Program-made: the position numbers and the translations under genes
The notes under the pieces: model-generated
Seen by the model: only the letters and a program-made list of their open reading frames with translations
Told to the model about the DNA's origin: nothing
The model's database searches: none
Assembly (NCBI GenBank): GCA_029961685.1
Contig: JARWKL010000016.1
Location: 3,845,207 to 3,909,206, forward strand
Length of the DNA: 64,000 bases
Direction of reading: 5' to 3'
From: Aristolochia californica
Taxonomy: Eukaryota; Streptophyta; Magnoliopsida; Piperales; Aristolochiaceae
Shown: piece after piece, positions 1-12,643 of the stretch
Layout: every line of letters starts with the position of its first letter
Position numbering within the stretch: position 1 is the first letter of the stretch

Positions 1-1489
1 ACAGCGTATCCAGCGTGGCTCTTCGCGAGAGGCGAATAAAACGAAACCCCTGAGAGCACCTGAAAGCGAAGAGAGAACGAGAAAGAGGAGGTTCTGGCTT
101 AAAATGGGGAAGCGCAGTCGCTAGACACTTTAGTTTTGTTTGGCCTTTTTGTTATCCGCAAATTGATCGCTCGCGCCTCTTCTCATTTCTGGTTTCCGAC
201 ACGGCCACCGAAGCGAGGAAAACCGCTTTCCGTTTTTGAACGCGGTTTCCGGTTTCATGTGCCGGGTAGGCCCCACTAGACTCCCAGACAAAAATCGGAT
301 GCATGCGGAGAGAATAACCGGGCATGTGGGTCCGGCTGCTTCCTCTTCCCCACCTCCTCTATCACCGATTCCTATTCTCCACATACGCCAGTTCAAGTTA
401 CCAATAATCAACCGACTTAGAAGCGCTACGGATCCGTTTAAGGATCCGAGTAATAAACCGAATCGAGCAATGAATCTTCAGTTTCGGGAAGGGGCGGAGA
501 AAACGACGGTCGGGAACCGAGGCAAAGCGAGAGCGAGAGCGAGAGCGACTCCTCGGGCGTTGTCCGCTCAGTGTGGCAAATCCTAGTCGCGACTGGCGCT
601 GGCGCGTGAATGGGATGAATCTTTGCTGGAAGGAGGGGAATGAGATGTGTTGGCGGCGACAAATCGTCCCGGTGCCGGACATCTGCATCGGAATCCGTTC
701 GCGTTTTTTGTTAATGGAGCCCACGGTACTTTTTTCGTCTTCTAGATCACGTTTTGTCACGTATGAAAACTGGAAACCGAGAAAACCTGAAGATGAGCTC
801 AGTTCTCTTCTCTCAGGGCAATTTGCAGCTTTTCTCTGAACCTTGATTGTTTTTTAGGGTTCGTTCTGATTTGTGGTTTCGATCTACTCAAGAAGAATTG
901 CAGAGGAGAAAATTGGAACGGGATTCGTTCGAGGAGTAGATAAAAGAGAAATAGGGGTGACTTGGACGGAGAATTTTTCTTTCTCAATCAAGGAATCTTT
1001 TCTTTATGACATTTGAAGCTTCTTCTGTGGGATTGAATTATTGTTCTTTTCACCGTAACGCGTTATCATTAAGAAACAAAAACCCCTCTGTTCATAGTGA
1101 GGTTTCTGCTATGAATTACCATTTTTCCGTTTGATTTCTCTGAAGAGAAAACTAGGATTCAGTAACTAAAGATTGATCCAATTCACTCATCATTTAATTG
1201 CTTCCGCTCAATCTCTCAGTTCGTGCCCGATCTCATTTTTTTTTTTTCGTTTACGGAGTTTCAGATTGTTTCTTCATTTCATTTGGCCGTTTCTTCAAAT
1301 GTATTAGATTCTTTCTAAGGCTAGCCAATGGGACTGACGAGGCTGATGCATGAATTGATGAATAACATTAGGTCTTGTAAATGTAAGATAAATACGTTTG
1401 CCAACTAAGAGTTGTAACAATAATGAATTTTTCTTGTAAAAAAATTAGGTTTGAATCATTGAATCATAATAACAGACGACACTTTTGAC
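1..1489. other. Upstream intergenic region, no gene supported
   Basis: No convincing coding sequence. The first 700 bases are relatively GC-rich with CpG-containing and purine-rich stretches such as the GAGAGC repeats near 525-550, which looks like promoter or 5' UTR sequence. The reverse strand of the first 120 bases is pyrimidine-rich, so the 5' end of a leftward gene lying outside the window is possible but unproven. From about 1000 to 1489 the sequence is AT-rich and acts as the upstream region of the gene at 1589. Confidence 0.35.
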
Positions 1490-1497
1490 TATAAATA
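1490..1497 (+). promoter_or_regulatory. TATA box of the 1589 gene
   Basis: TATAAATA lies 92 bases upstream of the ATG at 1589, in an AT-rich context followed by a GC-richer leader, which fits a plant core promoter. Confidence 0.5.
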
Positions 1498-1588
1498 ATA
1501 GAACGTCTCTGATATTGGCGAATGGCCGCCGTACATCAAGCCTAGACGAAGAAGCGTCAAGCAGAAGAAAATCGATCGGGGTTTCTCC

Positions 1589-2260
1589 ATGGGCGACGAA
1601 TCTGCGAGACCTAAACCAAGCCGCAGCGATGAGATCCTGGACGCTGAGCAGCAGCAGAAGATAGCAGAGGAGGTACGGCTTCATTTCGATTCTCTCGCCC
1701 CAAAACGACCAAAGAAGCCGAACAGAAGCGAAGCCACCCTCACAGAGGAGGGCGATGCCTCATCCCTCCTTCACGACGAAGACATCCCCGAGTTTCATAA
1801 GCTCCAGGCCCTTGAATCTCAAACCCAAGTGAGTATCTTCTCGTCTTTTCAACTATCCATTGGCTTTTTCATTATGGGTTATTTCTTAAAATCTACCATC
1901 CCCAGGCGGCGGTATTTTGGGACGGGACTTCCAATCCTGCACTAGAAGAGTTCGTCGAGACCCAATACTACCAAGAGCTGAATTCCATCGATAAGCAACA
2001 TCACACGGTGAGTACGTATCAGATTCCCTGAGTTTCCGGATCGCCTTCTCTACTTCAGGGTTCATCCTACTGTGTTTTTTTCTGCGCAGACGGGAAGTGG
2101 GTTCATAAAGGGAGCGGTTGAAGCCAAAGAAGATGAAGGTAGTTCCTCTTTTCGGCTACAGGGAATCGATGGATGGCGTGGAAGGACTGTTTTGGTAATG
2201 AAAAGCAACCCTGCAACCAACGATTGGATCCCGAGAATCGATGAAGAAGAGGTATATTGA
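1589..2260 (+). CDS. Small three-exon plant protein of unknown function (170 aa)
   Basis: The coding exons are 1589-1828, 1906-2007 and 2090-2260. They are separated by a 77-nt and an 82-nt intron, each with GTGAGT donors and CAG acceptors (CCCAG, GCGCAG), and both introns fall between codons. The joined product is 80+34+56 = 170 residues and hydrophilic, with no signal peptide or membrane segment. It starts MGDESARPKPSRSDEI, has a basic PKRPKKPNR patch near residues 38-46, an acidic middle, the segment EEFVETQYYQELNSIDKQHH near 95-114, and ends with a block containing SNPATNDWIPR. The overall look resembles short plant proteins annotated as maternal-effect embryo arrest 59-like. That is from memory, unchecked and uncertain. 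A TATA box lies 92 bases upstream, and an AT-rich 3' end with AATAATA follows near 2560. Confidence 0.8.
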
Positions 2261-5200
2261 TAACTGGATTTACGACTATCCAAGTACGTAGATCATGTTC
2301 TTGCAATCTGAACAAAATGAGCTGCATATGTAAATCGTTTCAGGCCGTTTTCGTTTCTTCAAAACCTGCTCGGAGCGAGGGCTCATACCCCTGATATTTT
2401 CAACGTTTCTGGAGGCAGTGAGGAGAAACTTCTCTCCTTTTCCCTGTATTCCATCTGGTTCTCTCTCCAATTTTTTATTTGGAAGATGGGTTGTAATCTG
2501 TCTCTTATGGAAAGAATAGACAAGATGTTGATGAATTTCTACCACCAACTTCAATTATAATAATACTGAATTTGATAGTGGGTGCCTAATCCTTTCACCC
2601 GGTGTGTTTTTTATATTTCCTGTCGGCTGGAAATATGAGTTCTGTCACAAAAAAATTCTTGGAAGAGAAGATTTCCAAAGTCCTATGGGTATCTAAACTT
2701 TGAAGTGCTCGTAAAGTAGACATCACGGCTCTCAAAAGAGCACAAACACGAAAGAGTTGCATCCAGTACACAAAGGCTTAATGATCTTGTCTGCTCCTCT
2801 AAGCTTCCAAACGGAGTTTGATGTAATGTACTTTTAAAAGGAAGAATCAGCACAAAGACATGGTTTAGAGAATGATTCTTTTGTTTTGGGAAGTGGGGAT
2901 GCAAAATGAAACAAGTAACTCCGATAAAATCTAATGACGAAGATGATCAAATAAAATAAGCCTATCATCCTTGCAAGGGAGAAGAAACAAAGATGACAGA
3001 GTTAATGCGCTTTCAGGTGTACACCTTTTTGCCACTAACATATACGAGGATTTTGAGGGGCTTCCACAACTAAAGGCCTCTAGGATTCAAGTGATCACTC
3101 TCCAGGCACCTCTTGCTGCAGAATGCAATCCACATACTTTGTGTCAGCAGCTTATGGAGACGAAATGCACTGTGCCAAAGATAAAGATGCCAAATGCCAT
3201 CATAAGAGTCCTTCTGCAGTTCTTTAGAGGCAATGAACTATTGCAGTGCAATAGGATATTGGGAACCATTCTGCTGTTGCCTAATCAACTTCATTGACAT
3301 AATCAGGTAAATCCACCTAAACTCTCTCCTCTTTCCCCTGTTCTTAGCTCAAGAAAACAGAAAGGGGTTTCTCATTCCTCCATCTAATGATATACCACCT
3401 CTAGCTTAAGCATTTAGAGCAGATCAGAGGGGTCAAATTTATCTGAGGAGATGCAGAAGATTATTGACATGGGACAAAAACATTTGTACTGATGACAACT
3501 AAAATTCCAATACAGTGCATGAGAAGGAAAGCTCTTGAGGATACTCTGGTGCAGAGCAAAGACAGGGAGGGCTTCTGGAGACAACAGAAACTAGAGAATA
3601 GAAAGTGAGGGCTTACAGAGATTCTAGAAACTATCCCCCAAGTAAGGAGGTCTGCCTTGGGGTACATAAGTAAATGACCAAATAAGGTGTAGGGGAATTT
3701 TTTTCTTGTATCCTTTCTACCTAAATGAGAAACTCGGTGGATTTTTATTTTTTAGAATGAGATATAAAGATATGTATATGGTATTAAAAAATGTCATGGA
3801 AAGAAATGATTAAGGTTGGAGACATTCCTGCTTAAATTTGGACGATGCACCCCTTGTTTCCAAGAATGAGTTCACAGACTTTTGTACAGGAGCAACCAAG
3901 TTCTTTCAATGTAAAAATAAAAAATTCTAGGAATTCCAACTGGGATTGGAATTACGACATAAATAGAAGCCTAGTTGCTGCATTAAATTTGGATTAGACG
4001 CTCGGTATAGACGCTTGGAGGTGCTTAAAGAGAAACTGGAGAAAGTTAAATGGGAAACACTGACAAAAATGCAACAAACTTGTGGGCATGTCTTGATCAA
4101 AGAAATAGAGAAGGGAAGAACAAGAAAAGTGACTGTGTTTACGCTCACCAGGAAGTCCCAGACCCTTCAAGGCTGAAACCTGTCCTTGACATTTTTAGAG
4201 ACCATAATATGAGTAGATATTGAGGTTGTGAAGTTAAATCAAGCCTTCTGTTATGTAACTGAATGCCTCAGTCTACTGTTATGTAACTGAATGCCTCAGT
4301 CTACAAGGTCACAATATCTAACCTAGATAACTAACATGAATCAAAAGCTGCAAAGCTGGTAATCCGAAACGTTAACGTTGTTGGTCCCAATTTCTCACCA
4401 GCATATTGTATTTTCATTGATACATAAAAAACTGAAGTCCTGCAAGGAGTCTTTGAAAGGAAGAAAAAGGGAACCTGCTATGAGAGATTTTCTCATCCAC
4501 CTAACCCATTGACCACATTGCTGCAACTCTTGTTAAAGAGAAGCACCACTTTGATCTTCACTCATTTCAAGTTCCTGGTATGGAAGGCTACTCAGGGTTC
4601 TCAAAGAAGTTAACTTAAAGAACTGCAACAGTACCATCCAGTTTCCTTATGAAAATTCAAAGTAATGGTGCAGTTGGTTATCAACTATGGATGGTATCAG
4701 TGGAAAAGAAAATCCATCCTAGAAATTCATTGAGTCACTGTGCAAGAAAATGAACTTTATAGAGAGAGCATCCAATTAAAGAGGAAGAGAAATAATAAAA
4801 TTGGTAAGGTCAAAGCAAAAACACTTGCCTCCCAGACACTTATTTATGTATATTTCTCTGTTTTCCTTATAATGCAAATCATTTCTGATAAACTAAAATT
4901 ATCTCTTATTTCATTGGCTCGGCCACATCTATCTAAAAGATCTCAAAATCACAAAAAAAAAAAAAAAGATCTAAACCTAGAACTACTAATGTAATTTAAG
5001 ATATTCAAATGAAGGAGGAGGAAAAGGAGCACATTCAGAAGAACAAGGAGAGAAAACAAAAGTTCCAGTTAATATTTTAATTTTCTGCATATTTTCAGAG
5101 CAACACGCAAAATCAACATAGCCGATGCATCAAATCAGAGAAAGCAAATCGAAACCCAAAAGGAGATGGAGCACTAGTATTACCTAGAAATAACGATATA

Positions 5201-5308
5201 AAAAATCACTATCACGATCCGAGAGTATTACAGACATATTCCACAAATACAAACAAAGATTAGATAAACCATAAGCCAAGGTCCATAAGAACATCAAGAA
5301 AAGCAGTA
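2261..5308. other. 3' UTR and gene-free interval
   Basis: The first ~320 bases are the probable 3' UTR of the 1589 gene. The rest has only short open frames with no recognisable domain. A 108-codon frame at 2971-3297 is unsupported. A perfect 27-28 bp direct tandem duplication (TGTTATGTAACTGAATGCCT...) sits at about 4252-4305. The last ~250 bases are probably the 3' UTR of the leftward gene at 5309-5767. Confidence 0.4.
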
Positions 5309-5767
5309 TTACGCTTGAGATGATTCGGATTCGAGAGACGAGATTTCCTCACTGGTAGCCGCGGCAGGCGGAGTCTGCACATTGTCCGCTGGAGACGAGG
5401 CATTAGCCCTGGCTTTGACCGCATCCAACATTCTCTTACTGATCTCCTTGGAGTAAAACTGCAAAACCTCGATCCCCGCGTCATCCGAATCAGGGGTGCC
5501 GCCGGCGCGGGTACTGTCGAAGCGCGACGCAGCAGCAGCAAACGCCTCGTCCTCGATGATCCGGGCAGCGGCGGCGGCCTCGTCGGGAGGAAGGGAACCG
5601 TAGCGCTTGGAGAGGACGGAAGGGGCGGAAAGGGTCTCGACGAGGCGGTTGACGACGGCGTCGCGGGTGCGCTGGCTGGGAGGCCAGATGCTGAAGGAGA
5701 AACTCAAGTTGGAATCCTTGACAGGCTTGGTATCATTGAGGCTTTCTTGGTCGGATTCGACTGCCAT
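5309..5767 (-). CDS. WPP domain protein, MAF1/WPP1-2-like (152 aa)
   Basis: The 152-residue product has the WPP domain at about residues 23-120. It contains FSIWPPSQRTRDAVVNRL with the WPP tripeptide at 28-30, then LSKRYGSLPPDEA, the IEDEAFAAA helix, and IEVLQFYSKEISKRMLDAVK. The C-terminal tail is Ser/Glu-rich and acidic. Known members (tomato MAF1, Arabidopsis WPP1/WPP2) are plant-specific, bind coiled-coil partners such as MFP1 and WIT/WIP proteins, and target the nuclear envelope and Golgi. Some plant RanGAPs carry the same domain at their N terminus. The length here equals a stand-alone MAF1-type protein, so a RanGAP is excluded. I chose the ATG at 5767 (MAVESDQESL) because it matches the family N terminus. 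The frame stays open upstream to 5890, but that stretch looks like leader sequence. It is single-exon, transcribed leftward and convergent with the 1589 gene. Confidence 0.93.
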   Translation of the reverse strand: MAVESDQESLNDTKPVKDSNLSFSFSIWPPSQRTRDAVVNRLVETLSAPSVLSKRYGSLPPDEAAAAARIIEDEAFAAAASRFDSTRAGGTPDSDDAGIEVLQFYSKEISKRMLDAVKARANASSPADNVQTPPAAATSEEISSLESESSQA

Positions 5768-6467
5768 CGTAGTGGCACTCTGGTCTCTTGGCCTTCCTTC
5801 CCCGTCAAGTTTCAGAAATGTAGAGAAAATCATCAGAGACAGGAAGATAGCAGCGCCTTTATGGGATGAACATGGAACAGGAAGGGTCATCCACCCGTCA
5901 GATTTGTGGACAAAACATGAACTTTGTCACAGTGTCATGTGTGCGAGTAAAATTGCTCCTTAATTCGATTGAGCATCGCCAAATTCAATATAATCCACAA
6001 TTTATGTACTCTGCAGCCTCCTATCACAATCCCAATGGAATGGCAAAAGGTGAGAGCACATTGAGGTTTGGAAACAACCCAAATCGTGCAGGTCTTAATG
6101 ATGTGTTTAGACATCTAAGCTAAGGAAATTCTCTCCGTGACTCACCAAAAACCCACCAAAATGGGAAACTATTTGAACTAGCTTCCAAGTTATTGGATGC
6201 ACAGACACTATAATTGAAAGAAAATTATACGATCAGCATACACTCTAGATTGCATAATGGATCAAGTGAAAGCATTTTAATATCCAAAAACTTGATGAAA
6301 TAGTCAATAATTTGGGACCAACCATGAGGAGAGCCACTTTTGGAATGCTAACACTAACCACAACCACTTTGTAGATGCAGTAATGGAGGCTAATGTTCCT
6401 TCACTCAACTACTACTCTATGTCTGGGATGAGACACTTTGGGTTCGAAAAGTACCTGAAGAGGTTTT
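5768..6467. other. Promoter side of the WPP gene and plain intergenic DNA
   Basis: Probable leader and promoter of the leftward WPP gene, then AT-rich DNA without a recognisable feature. The right edge ends in GTTTT, the likely target duplication of the LTR element that begins at 6468. Confidence 0.35.
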
Positions 6468-6647
6468 TGATAAAGGATAAACATAATTCCCTCAGGATAA
6501 GAATATATTAGATTGATCCCATATTGTATGTATCTTATCATGTAAAACTTATTTTCTCTATTCTAAATTATATAAATACCATTCTTATTCAATTGTAAAT
6601 GTGTGGTTCAATTCGTCCTCTAATGTGATTCATTTCAATATCTAACA
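6468..6647 (+). repeat. 5' LTR (180 bp)
   Basis: Begins TGATAAAGG, ends CTAACA, and is immediately followed by the primer-binding site. Related to 8110-8289 and to 39614-39799. Confidence 0.75.
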
Positions 6648-8109
6648 TGGTATCAAAGTAGATTGATCCCTTAGTATTTGTCGTCCTCCCTTTTTTTCCC
6701 GCTTCCACTGTCTCTTCACTCGTAATTCACTCTCTGCCACACTCTCCCAAGTTGAACTACTCGAATGATTCACTCTCAATTCTGTCTACCCAGCTCTTCG
6801 CTGATATTGAAAAAAAAAAGCTTTCTCTTCCCATTCTCTGCCTCACCCTCTTCCACCGTTGCACTGGGCCCGACCTCCGTCCATCACTCGACGCCGCAGA
6901 CTTGTCCTGCACCGAGCCATCACCGCAAAGCCCCTCGTTCTTTTGACTCCTCTCTCTTGTCGTTGTCACCGTTGGTACCCTCTTCTTCATCATACTTCTA
7001 TTGTTTCCAAAGTCACCCAACCTTCTCCCATGGCACCTCCAAAGTAACTCCTCTCCCATCACTAGACATCACTGTCACCTCCATCCCGAGTCTACCTCCG
7101 CCAAGATCACTGTCACAGTCATCGCCCCCAGCTAGAGCCTCCGCCCTTCACTCAGCTCTCTTGATGCCATTGCCGAAGACCATCCTCTACCATCGCCATT
7201 GAACTTCACCTCCGTCGTCGCAGTCCACCTTCCCCACTACCGCGGGCCGTCAGCCCTCACTCGCCTGCATCATCTCAGCCCTGGGTAGGATTGACTTGTT
7301 TGGACTAAAGTGTGGACTGTTGTTCTCTCCTAGCCTTGGGACAAACTCACGGTCATAGAGACCAGTCCACTTCTTTTTTATTTGTTAGACCCTTTTAATT
7401 GAGTTCTCAAGAAAAAAATTCAAACTAAAAAGTCGATCTTTCTATCTTCTCTGGCTTCGGTCTTTTGTCAAGAAAATGGGAAGATGGGTTTTGCCAATTG
7501 TGATCGCTTTTATCGTTCTCCAGGAAATTTCCTCCTCTTCCATCGAGGTAATTGTTAGTGAGGAAGAAGATTGGAGGAAGAAATCGAAGAGGAAGAAAAC
7601 AGAGAGGAACAACGAAGAATAAGAAGACGAAATTGAATAAAAAAACCAAAACTTACCTAAAGAAGCAGATTGCACTCCGATTTTTCTCGCCAGTAGTCGA
7701 TTTCTTCTGATCTTCCCGAGCCCCAAATCTCCATTTCCACTCTCTCGGAACTCGTTGCTGTCGAATCCCGACTACCCCGTATTCCCGATTCCGAAGAATG
7801 AAACTAGATGAAGTCACTCGGGCCCTCGTTAAGTTAACGAGCAGACTTGTGAGCTTCTGAACCGAACCATGGTTCATTTGAGCTCGGGTCATTAACTTAA
7901 ACGAGCCCAATCTGGATCTCCAGCTTGATTCAAGATCCAGATAAACCGAATCGAACTGAGCTCGAGCCGCTTGTGAACTGGCTCGGTTTTATAACACCCC
8001 TACCAGCCTCTACCAGTATTGCTGCTCTTCCCAGTCGATCTTACATAGCCAATGCCAAGTTCACAGTTTCAGTTACTATGAGACAAGATTGACCTATCTT
8101 GAGGAGGCA

Positions 8110-8289
8110 AGATAAGGGATAAACATAATCCATTTAGTTATCGGATAAAATCTCATTGGATTTATCCCATGGTGTATTTATCTTATCATATAAAGCTTAT
8201 CTTCTCTATTCTAAATTGTCTAAACACCACCCTTACTTAATTGTAAAGGTCAGTTCATCCTTTAATGCGATTCATTTCAATATCTAACA
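8110..8289 (+). repeat. 3' LTR (180 bp)
   Basis: Matches the 6468 LTR over its length. The first base of TG is changed, and the right end CTAACA is followed by ATTTT. Confidence 0.72.
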
Positions 8290-8294
8290 ATTTT

Positions 8295-11026
8295 ACCCTA
8301 CACCCATCTATTTTGAAGATGAGACCGAATTGTAAAGGATTTGAAGAATCCAAGCACTCATATTTTCAAATCACATAATTGAGATGCAATATATGTTTCA
8401 TGTTCTCTGAGGAAACTATTATAGAACTTATGTTCATTGTGTTTGAATAGACCTTATGCCATAGACTGAGGCCATAACAGATTTGTGGACATTAAAACAA
8501 CCATCGAATGGTTTTACCCTAACCCCTTACTCACCTCGTTCCCATTCGCATGCCATCGCCTCGCCATCGATGTCTCCTCGTTGTCCCTAAGCCCCGTAGC
8601 CTCGCCTCGCTTCATTCCCTTCCACCGAGTCTCGCCGTCTTCCAGTCTGCCCTTCCATCGAGCCTTGCTGTCGTCCAATCTCCTCTTCCTCTTCTTTGCC
8701 ATCACCACTCATTTCCTCAAGATGTAGGATCTGTTTATCGTCTTTTCACCTTTCATTTTTCTAAATTTTCATCTTTTGCTTCCTAGTACCCTTAGGGGGA
8801 AATGCTAGTTCCCATAGGGGAAATATTTTTCTTTACAACTATGAATTTCCTTGGTTGGTTTGGTTTGAGAGAAATGTCGTGAATGGTTTTCTTTTCTAGG
8901 GTATTTTTTGTCTTCGTGCATCTATTTCATGATGCCAATGGATTAAATGAGAATTGAACTCTGTCAATTATTTTTTAACTTGGCTTTTCTTCATAATTGG
9001 GTTTTCGTAAGGATGTAGATAAGATTGTTCTCAACTAGGTCTTTTAGCTAATTTGGACTTGCTTGTCTCCTTTTAGATAAATATGATATAAGAAGCTAAA
9101 TTTGGAGGAATCAGATTTTGGTATTAGAGTTCAGTGGGGAAGTAAAGGAAAATTCTTTTAAATTCAAGAACTTTGTGCTTTTCCCTTTTCTTCTAATTGA
9201 TTTCCAGTACTAGTTGAAATGGATTTGCAATTGAACTCCTTATCCTCCCACCTTCAACACCTTTCTTCTCACTTTTCCAATTACTGGTAAACATATTTAC
9301 TGAATTAGATAGGTTCGCTTCATGTTTTCTGGAGAAGAGAGGGTCTCATAAAACAATGCTCTTTCAAGATATGGGTCAAATGCTACTAACATAAGAAATG
9401 GTCACAAAGATAAATGAAGTGTTTAAAAATTCTAGGGGATCTCCTAAGTTCAAAGTTTGATGTTTGTTGTTGTGGTTTTTTCTTCAAAGTTTGATGGCAA
9501 TGGATTTGAATGAGGTATTCCCCATTATTGATCATAACAAACAACCCTCGATGAATCTCAGGCTTTGTGTCAACCTTTTGTGGAAGCAACTCAACCATCT
9601 AGGGTGAGCGCTTACATTGGTCATCAAATTCTCCATAAAATCGAATTTGACATTAAATGATTTATTTCGAGGAGATCCATATGAAATTGTTCTTTATTTC
9701 CATGAAGATATGGGTTCCCCCCTTGCTTGGGATATTGACCATTGGTTTCCTTGCTCAAGTAATGATCAAACTCCCATTAGATATTCCTCTATTCATCTTT
9801 CTTAGTTATGGCTTCATATTCCGATGAGATAAACCTTCCCTTGATGCTGGAGGAGGAAGAACATTTCCCAACAATCTCAAGATATTGTAGTGGCAAGTCA
9901 GTCGATAAAACCATAGCAAGCTCAAATTTCTTATTCCATAGTGGGATCTCTAATTGGGTATATATGTAAACCAATTCATTTCAATATTTACATCCACAAA
10001 TTCAGATTTCAGGGTGATTGTTGCAGATGCCAATAGGCTGAAAATCGCTACATAGATGTCTTTCCATGTACCTTTTGTTCCAACCTAATTCTTGTAGTTG
10101 ACAGTTGCAACCCTGATCTTTCATCCAACCATTTTTCTTTTGATTTCTTTTATTGTTGTTTTGGTTGCTTCTATTGTATTATTTTGTTATTATTGTCATC
10201 ACTATTAACAATCAGATGCAGAAGTATTTAATTAATTAATTGTCTTATTTTTTTTCATTCTCAGTTGATGATACAAGAATTGTTCTCAAATTTTCTTAGG
10301 ATTATGTACCTTTGGGGACCGGATAAATCAATGCAAGCTTGATTAAGGTGTTATGATTTGTTTCTCTTTTGGCTTAGTTTATTTTGGATCCTGATTTGAT
10401 TCAGGTGGAAATGTTTCTCAATTTATTGCAACATAAAAACCTTTACCTAATACATTTGAGTACTTCTAGGAGATTATAATACAATACCAATGCCTTGTCT
10501 TTGTGATGCTTCAAAGGACAGTTGACAATTACAAGGTATTTAGCCATGTTAGACTCAAGGGATTTTTTTTAAAAAAAAGAAGAAGAAGGAAAGGAATTTC
10601 AAATCTATTGGTGTTAAAAATTCTACATATTCTTTTCTAGACCCCAATTCTCCTGTTGTTGGAGAACTTGACCCCGTTGAGTTCGGTGTGGGGGGTTTGG
10701 ATAATACCTCAACAAACGGGGTCCCAAATTTATTCAAATACAAACAAAATTTTTAAAAAGGGGGAGGGATTTTTTTTTCGCACGTGTGAATCACACATGT
10801 ACGAGTACCACGCATGCGTTGGCTTTTTTGGTTGGGACATCGGGGTTTAATTTCCAGAACTTAGGTTTAGACAAAATTTGGGGATGAAGGGAGGCAGGTG
10901 GTGGATGTGAGGGGAGGGGCTTCCAGTGGTGGCATCAAAGGTCAACGACGGTGGTGGCGAGGTCGACGACGATGGTAGCGTGGGCCTCTGTGTTTATTCT
11001 GTGAAGTGGTGCTATGACGATGATTG
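8295..11026. other. Gene-free interval
   Basis: AT-rich, with short frames of biased composition only. The 8520-8710 pyrimidine-rich stretch gives low-complexity Ser/Pro-rich frames on one strand and Arg/Lys-rich frames on the other, and I do not regard it as a gene. The GGTGG-rich stretch at 10880-11000 resembles 13655-13900, as if one older element had been split by the insertion at 11027-13647. Confidence 0.35.
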
Positions 11027-11371
11027 TGAAAATTTTCTATAAAAAATGAAATTAAAGATGAAAGAAACAAAAAACAAACTAATTTTATGTGGTTCAATCC
11101 TAGGAACCTAATCCACTTATGGAGAGAGAAAGGGAGAAATTTATTGAATCAGAATGAATTTTACAATTAGCACAAATCTATTTATAGGATAATGAAGGAT
11201 TATTTTATTCATTAATTAAGGATTCAAATTTTCTTAATTTAAGAAATCAAAATCAATTAAGATTTTCTCTTGATTTTAGGAAATCGCGACAAATCAATTT
11301 CTTGATTGATTTGCCATTAATTTTCTAAATTTTTACATAATTTAGTTTTGAATTTAATTTCTCTTTTAACA
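11027..11371 (-). repeat. 3' LTR of the 11.0-13.6 kb element
   Basis: 345 bp. It shares several conserved blocks with 13346-13647, including the GAGAGAAATTTTATTGAATC region and the TTTGAATTTAATTTCTCT end. Confidence 0.75.
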
Positions 11372-12643
11372 TTCCCCCTCAAGTTGTATTGGGGGTAAGA
11401 GGAAATACAACTTGTTGTCTTGCAGGATTGAACATCCATCTTGTGAAGGAGGTTTTCTTTGTACTTGGTGTAATTGATGGTGCAATGAAGTGTCATATGG
11501 GATGGCGAAAATCTTGATGACATGGTAATGGCTATGGAGGGGGCCATCTGATTAGCATGTCCTAAATCCATGCTATAAAAAGAAAAATTATACAAGCAAA
11601 TAATGTGATAAAAATGAGATCAAGTAGTGGTAGATGGTGTATGAAAAATAATATTAATATGATATTTGAAAATAGTTTAGGATATGAGATTGTATCCGTC
11701 ACACAACCCCTATTCCTAATACCAAAAAGAAAAAAAATGTCTCCCTACTGATTCAATAAGTGAATCCCTTATCAATTCTTCCCCTTTATTTAAAATAAAG
11801 TATTTTTTTAGTAAAATTATAGTGAAAATTTCAGAAATTTTGAATGAAAAATATCAGTTTTTTGTTTGAACCCAAAATTGGTTAAAAAAATGAGAAAACC
11901 AACATAAAATAGTAAATAGAAAGCAGAACGGGTCGGATCTTCTATTCTGATCGCGCGCCGGATATGGATATAAGAAGCAGAATGCAATGCAGATACTGAA
12001 GCAGATGCAGTGTGTTTAGGCGGATTCTTTGTCGGTTTTCCAACATGAATCCCAAAACTATGCATCAGATTGTGCAATGAATCCCCGAGTCGGAATCGAA
12101 CTCGCGTCTCGGATAGAGACTTGGTTAAGCATTGCGGATTTCGTACCAATCTATCAGGTTTGCACATGGTTCCAACGTTGGAGCCAATTTTTGAAACCGG
12201 ATGAGCAAACCAACATCCCTATTAGGGCGAGCCACGCTAACTCGTCGCCTTTCTCTCGACGCAAAATGAACCAGAGATTTGAAATCACAATTGCACCATC
12301 ATTTCTTGATGGATTTCGACGAAACAAGAGAAAAAAAACCCAGATTTGAGTCCTCTTTCAAACTAATGCTTCAATTTAAATAAAAAACTATATTACAACA
12401 AAAAAAGTGGTTCTAAAACACGGTGATTGTCGATGAAAAATAGGAAATTAAAATCCATTTCTTAATGGATTTTGATGAAAGAGGCAAAATATTGGTAGTA
12501 AGCCGATCTATCTAATGGATAAGTCAATTTAAATGAAAAAACAAAATAAATAATAAAAAAAAATTATGCAAAAATTAATTGCAAAAAAAATACCTAAAAT
12601 CAAACATTCGGCTCTGATACCATGAGAAATTTCTATGTGGAAA

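Larger units (their letters stand above)
6468..8289 (+). mobile_element. Non-autonomous LTR retroelement with 180-bp LTRs
   Basis: Two direct repeats of 180 bp (6468-6647 and about 8110-8289) share TTATC-rich U3, a TATAAATACC-type TATA region and the end CAATATCTAACA. The left copy is followed at once by TGGTATCAAAGT (6648-6659), a near match to the tRNA-iMet primer site. The right copy is preceded by the purine-rich TTGAGGAGGCA. Flanks are GTTTT on the left and ATTTT on the right, a one-mismatch 5-bp TSD. The ~1.45 kb interior holds pyrimidine-rich, leader-like sequence but no gag or pol domain, so it must have been mobilised in trans. The interior near 7790-8000 is rich in GAGCTCGAG-type sequence, like the hAT-like MITE at 52351, and may contain a remnant of it. 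Confidence 0.75.

Noticed and set aside
2971..3297. 108-codon open frame downstream of the first gene
   Set aside because: No recognised domain, no promoter or intron signals, and decaying context.
5768..5890. 41-residue upstream extension of the WPP protein
   Set aside because: The family N terminus starts at MAVESDQ, the upstream part has no counterpart in the domain family, and it is likely leader.
6752..7202. Ser/Pro-rich frames
   Set aside because: Pyrimidine-rich interior of a non-coding LTR element. Frames in all phases have the same biased composition.
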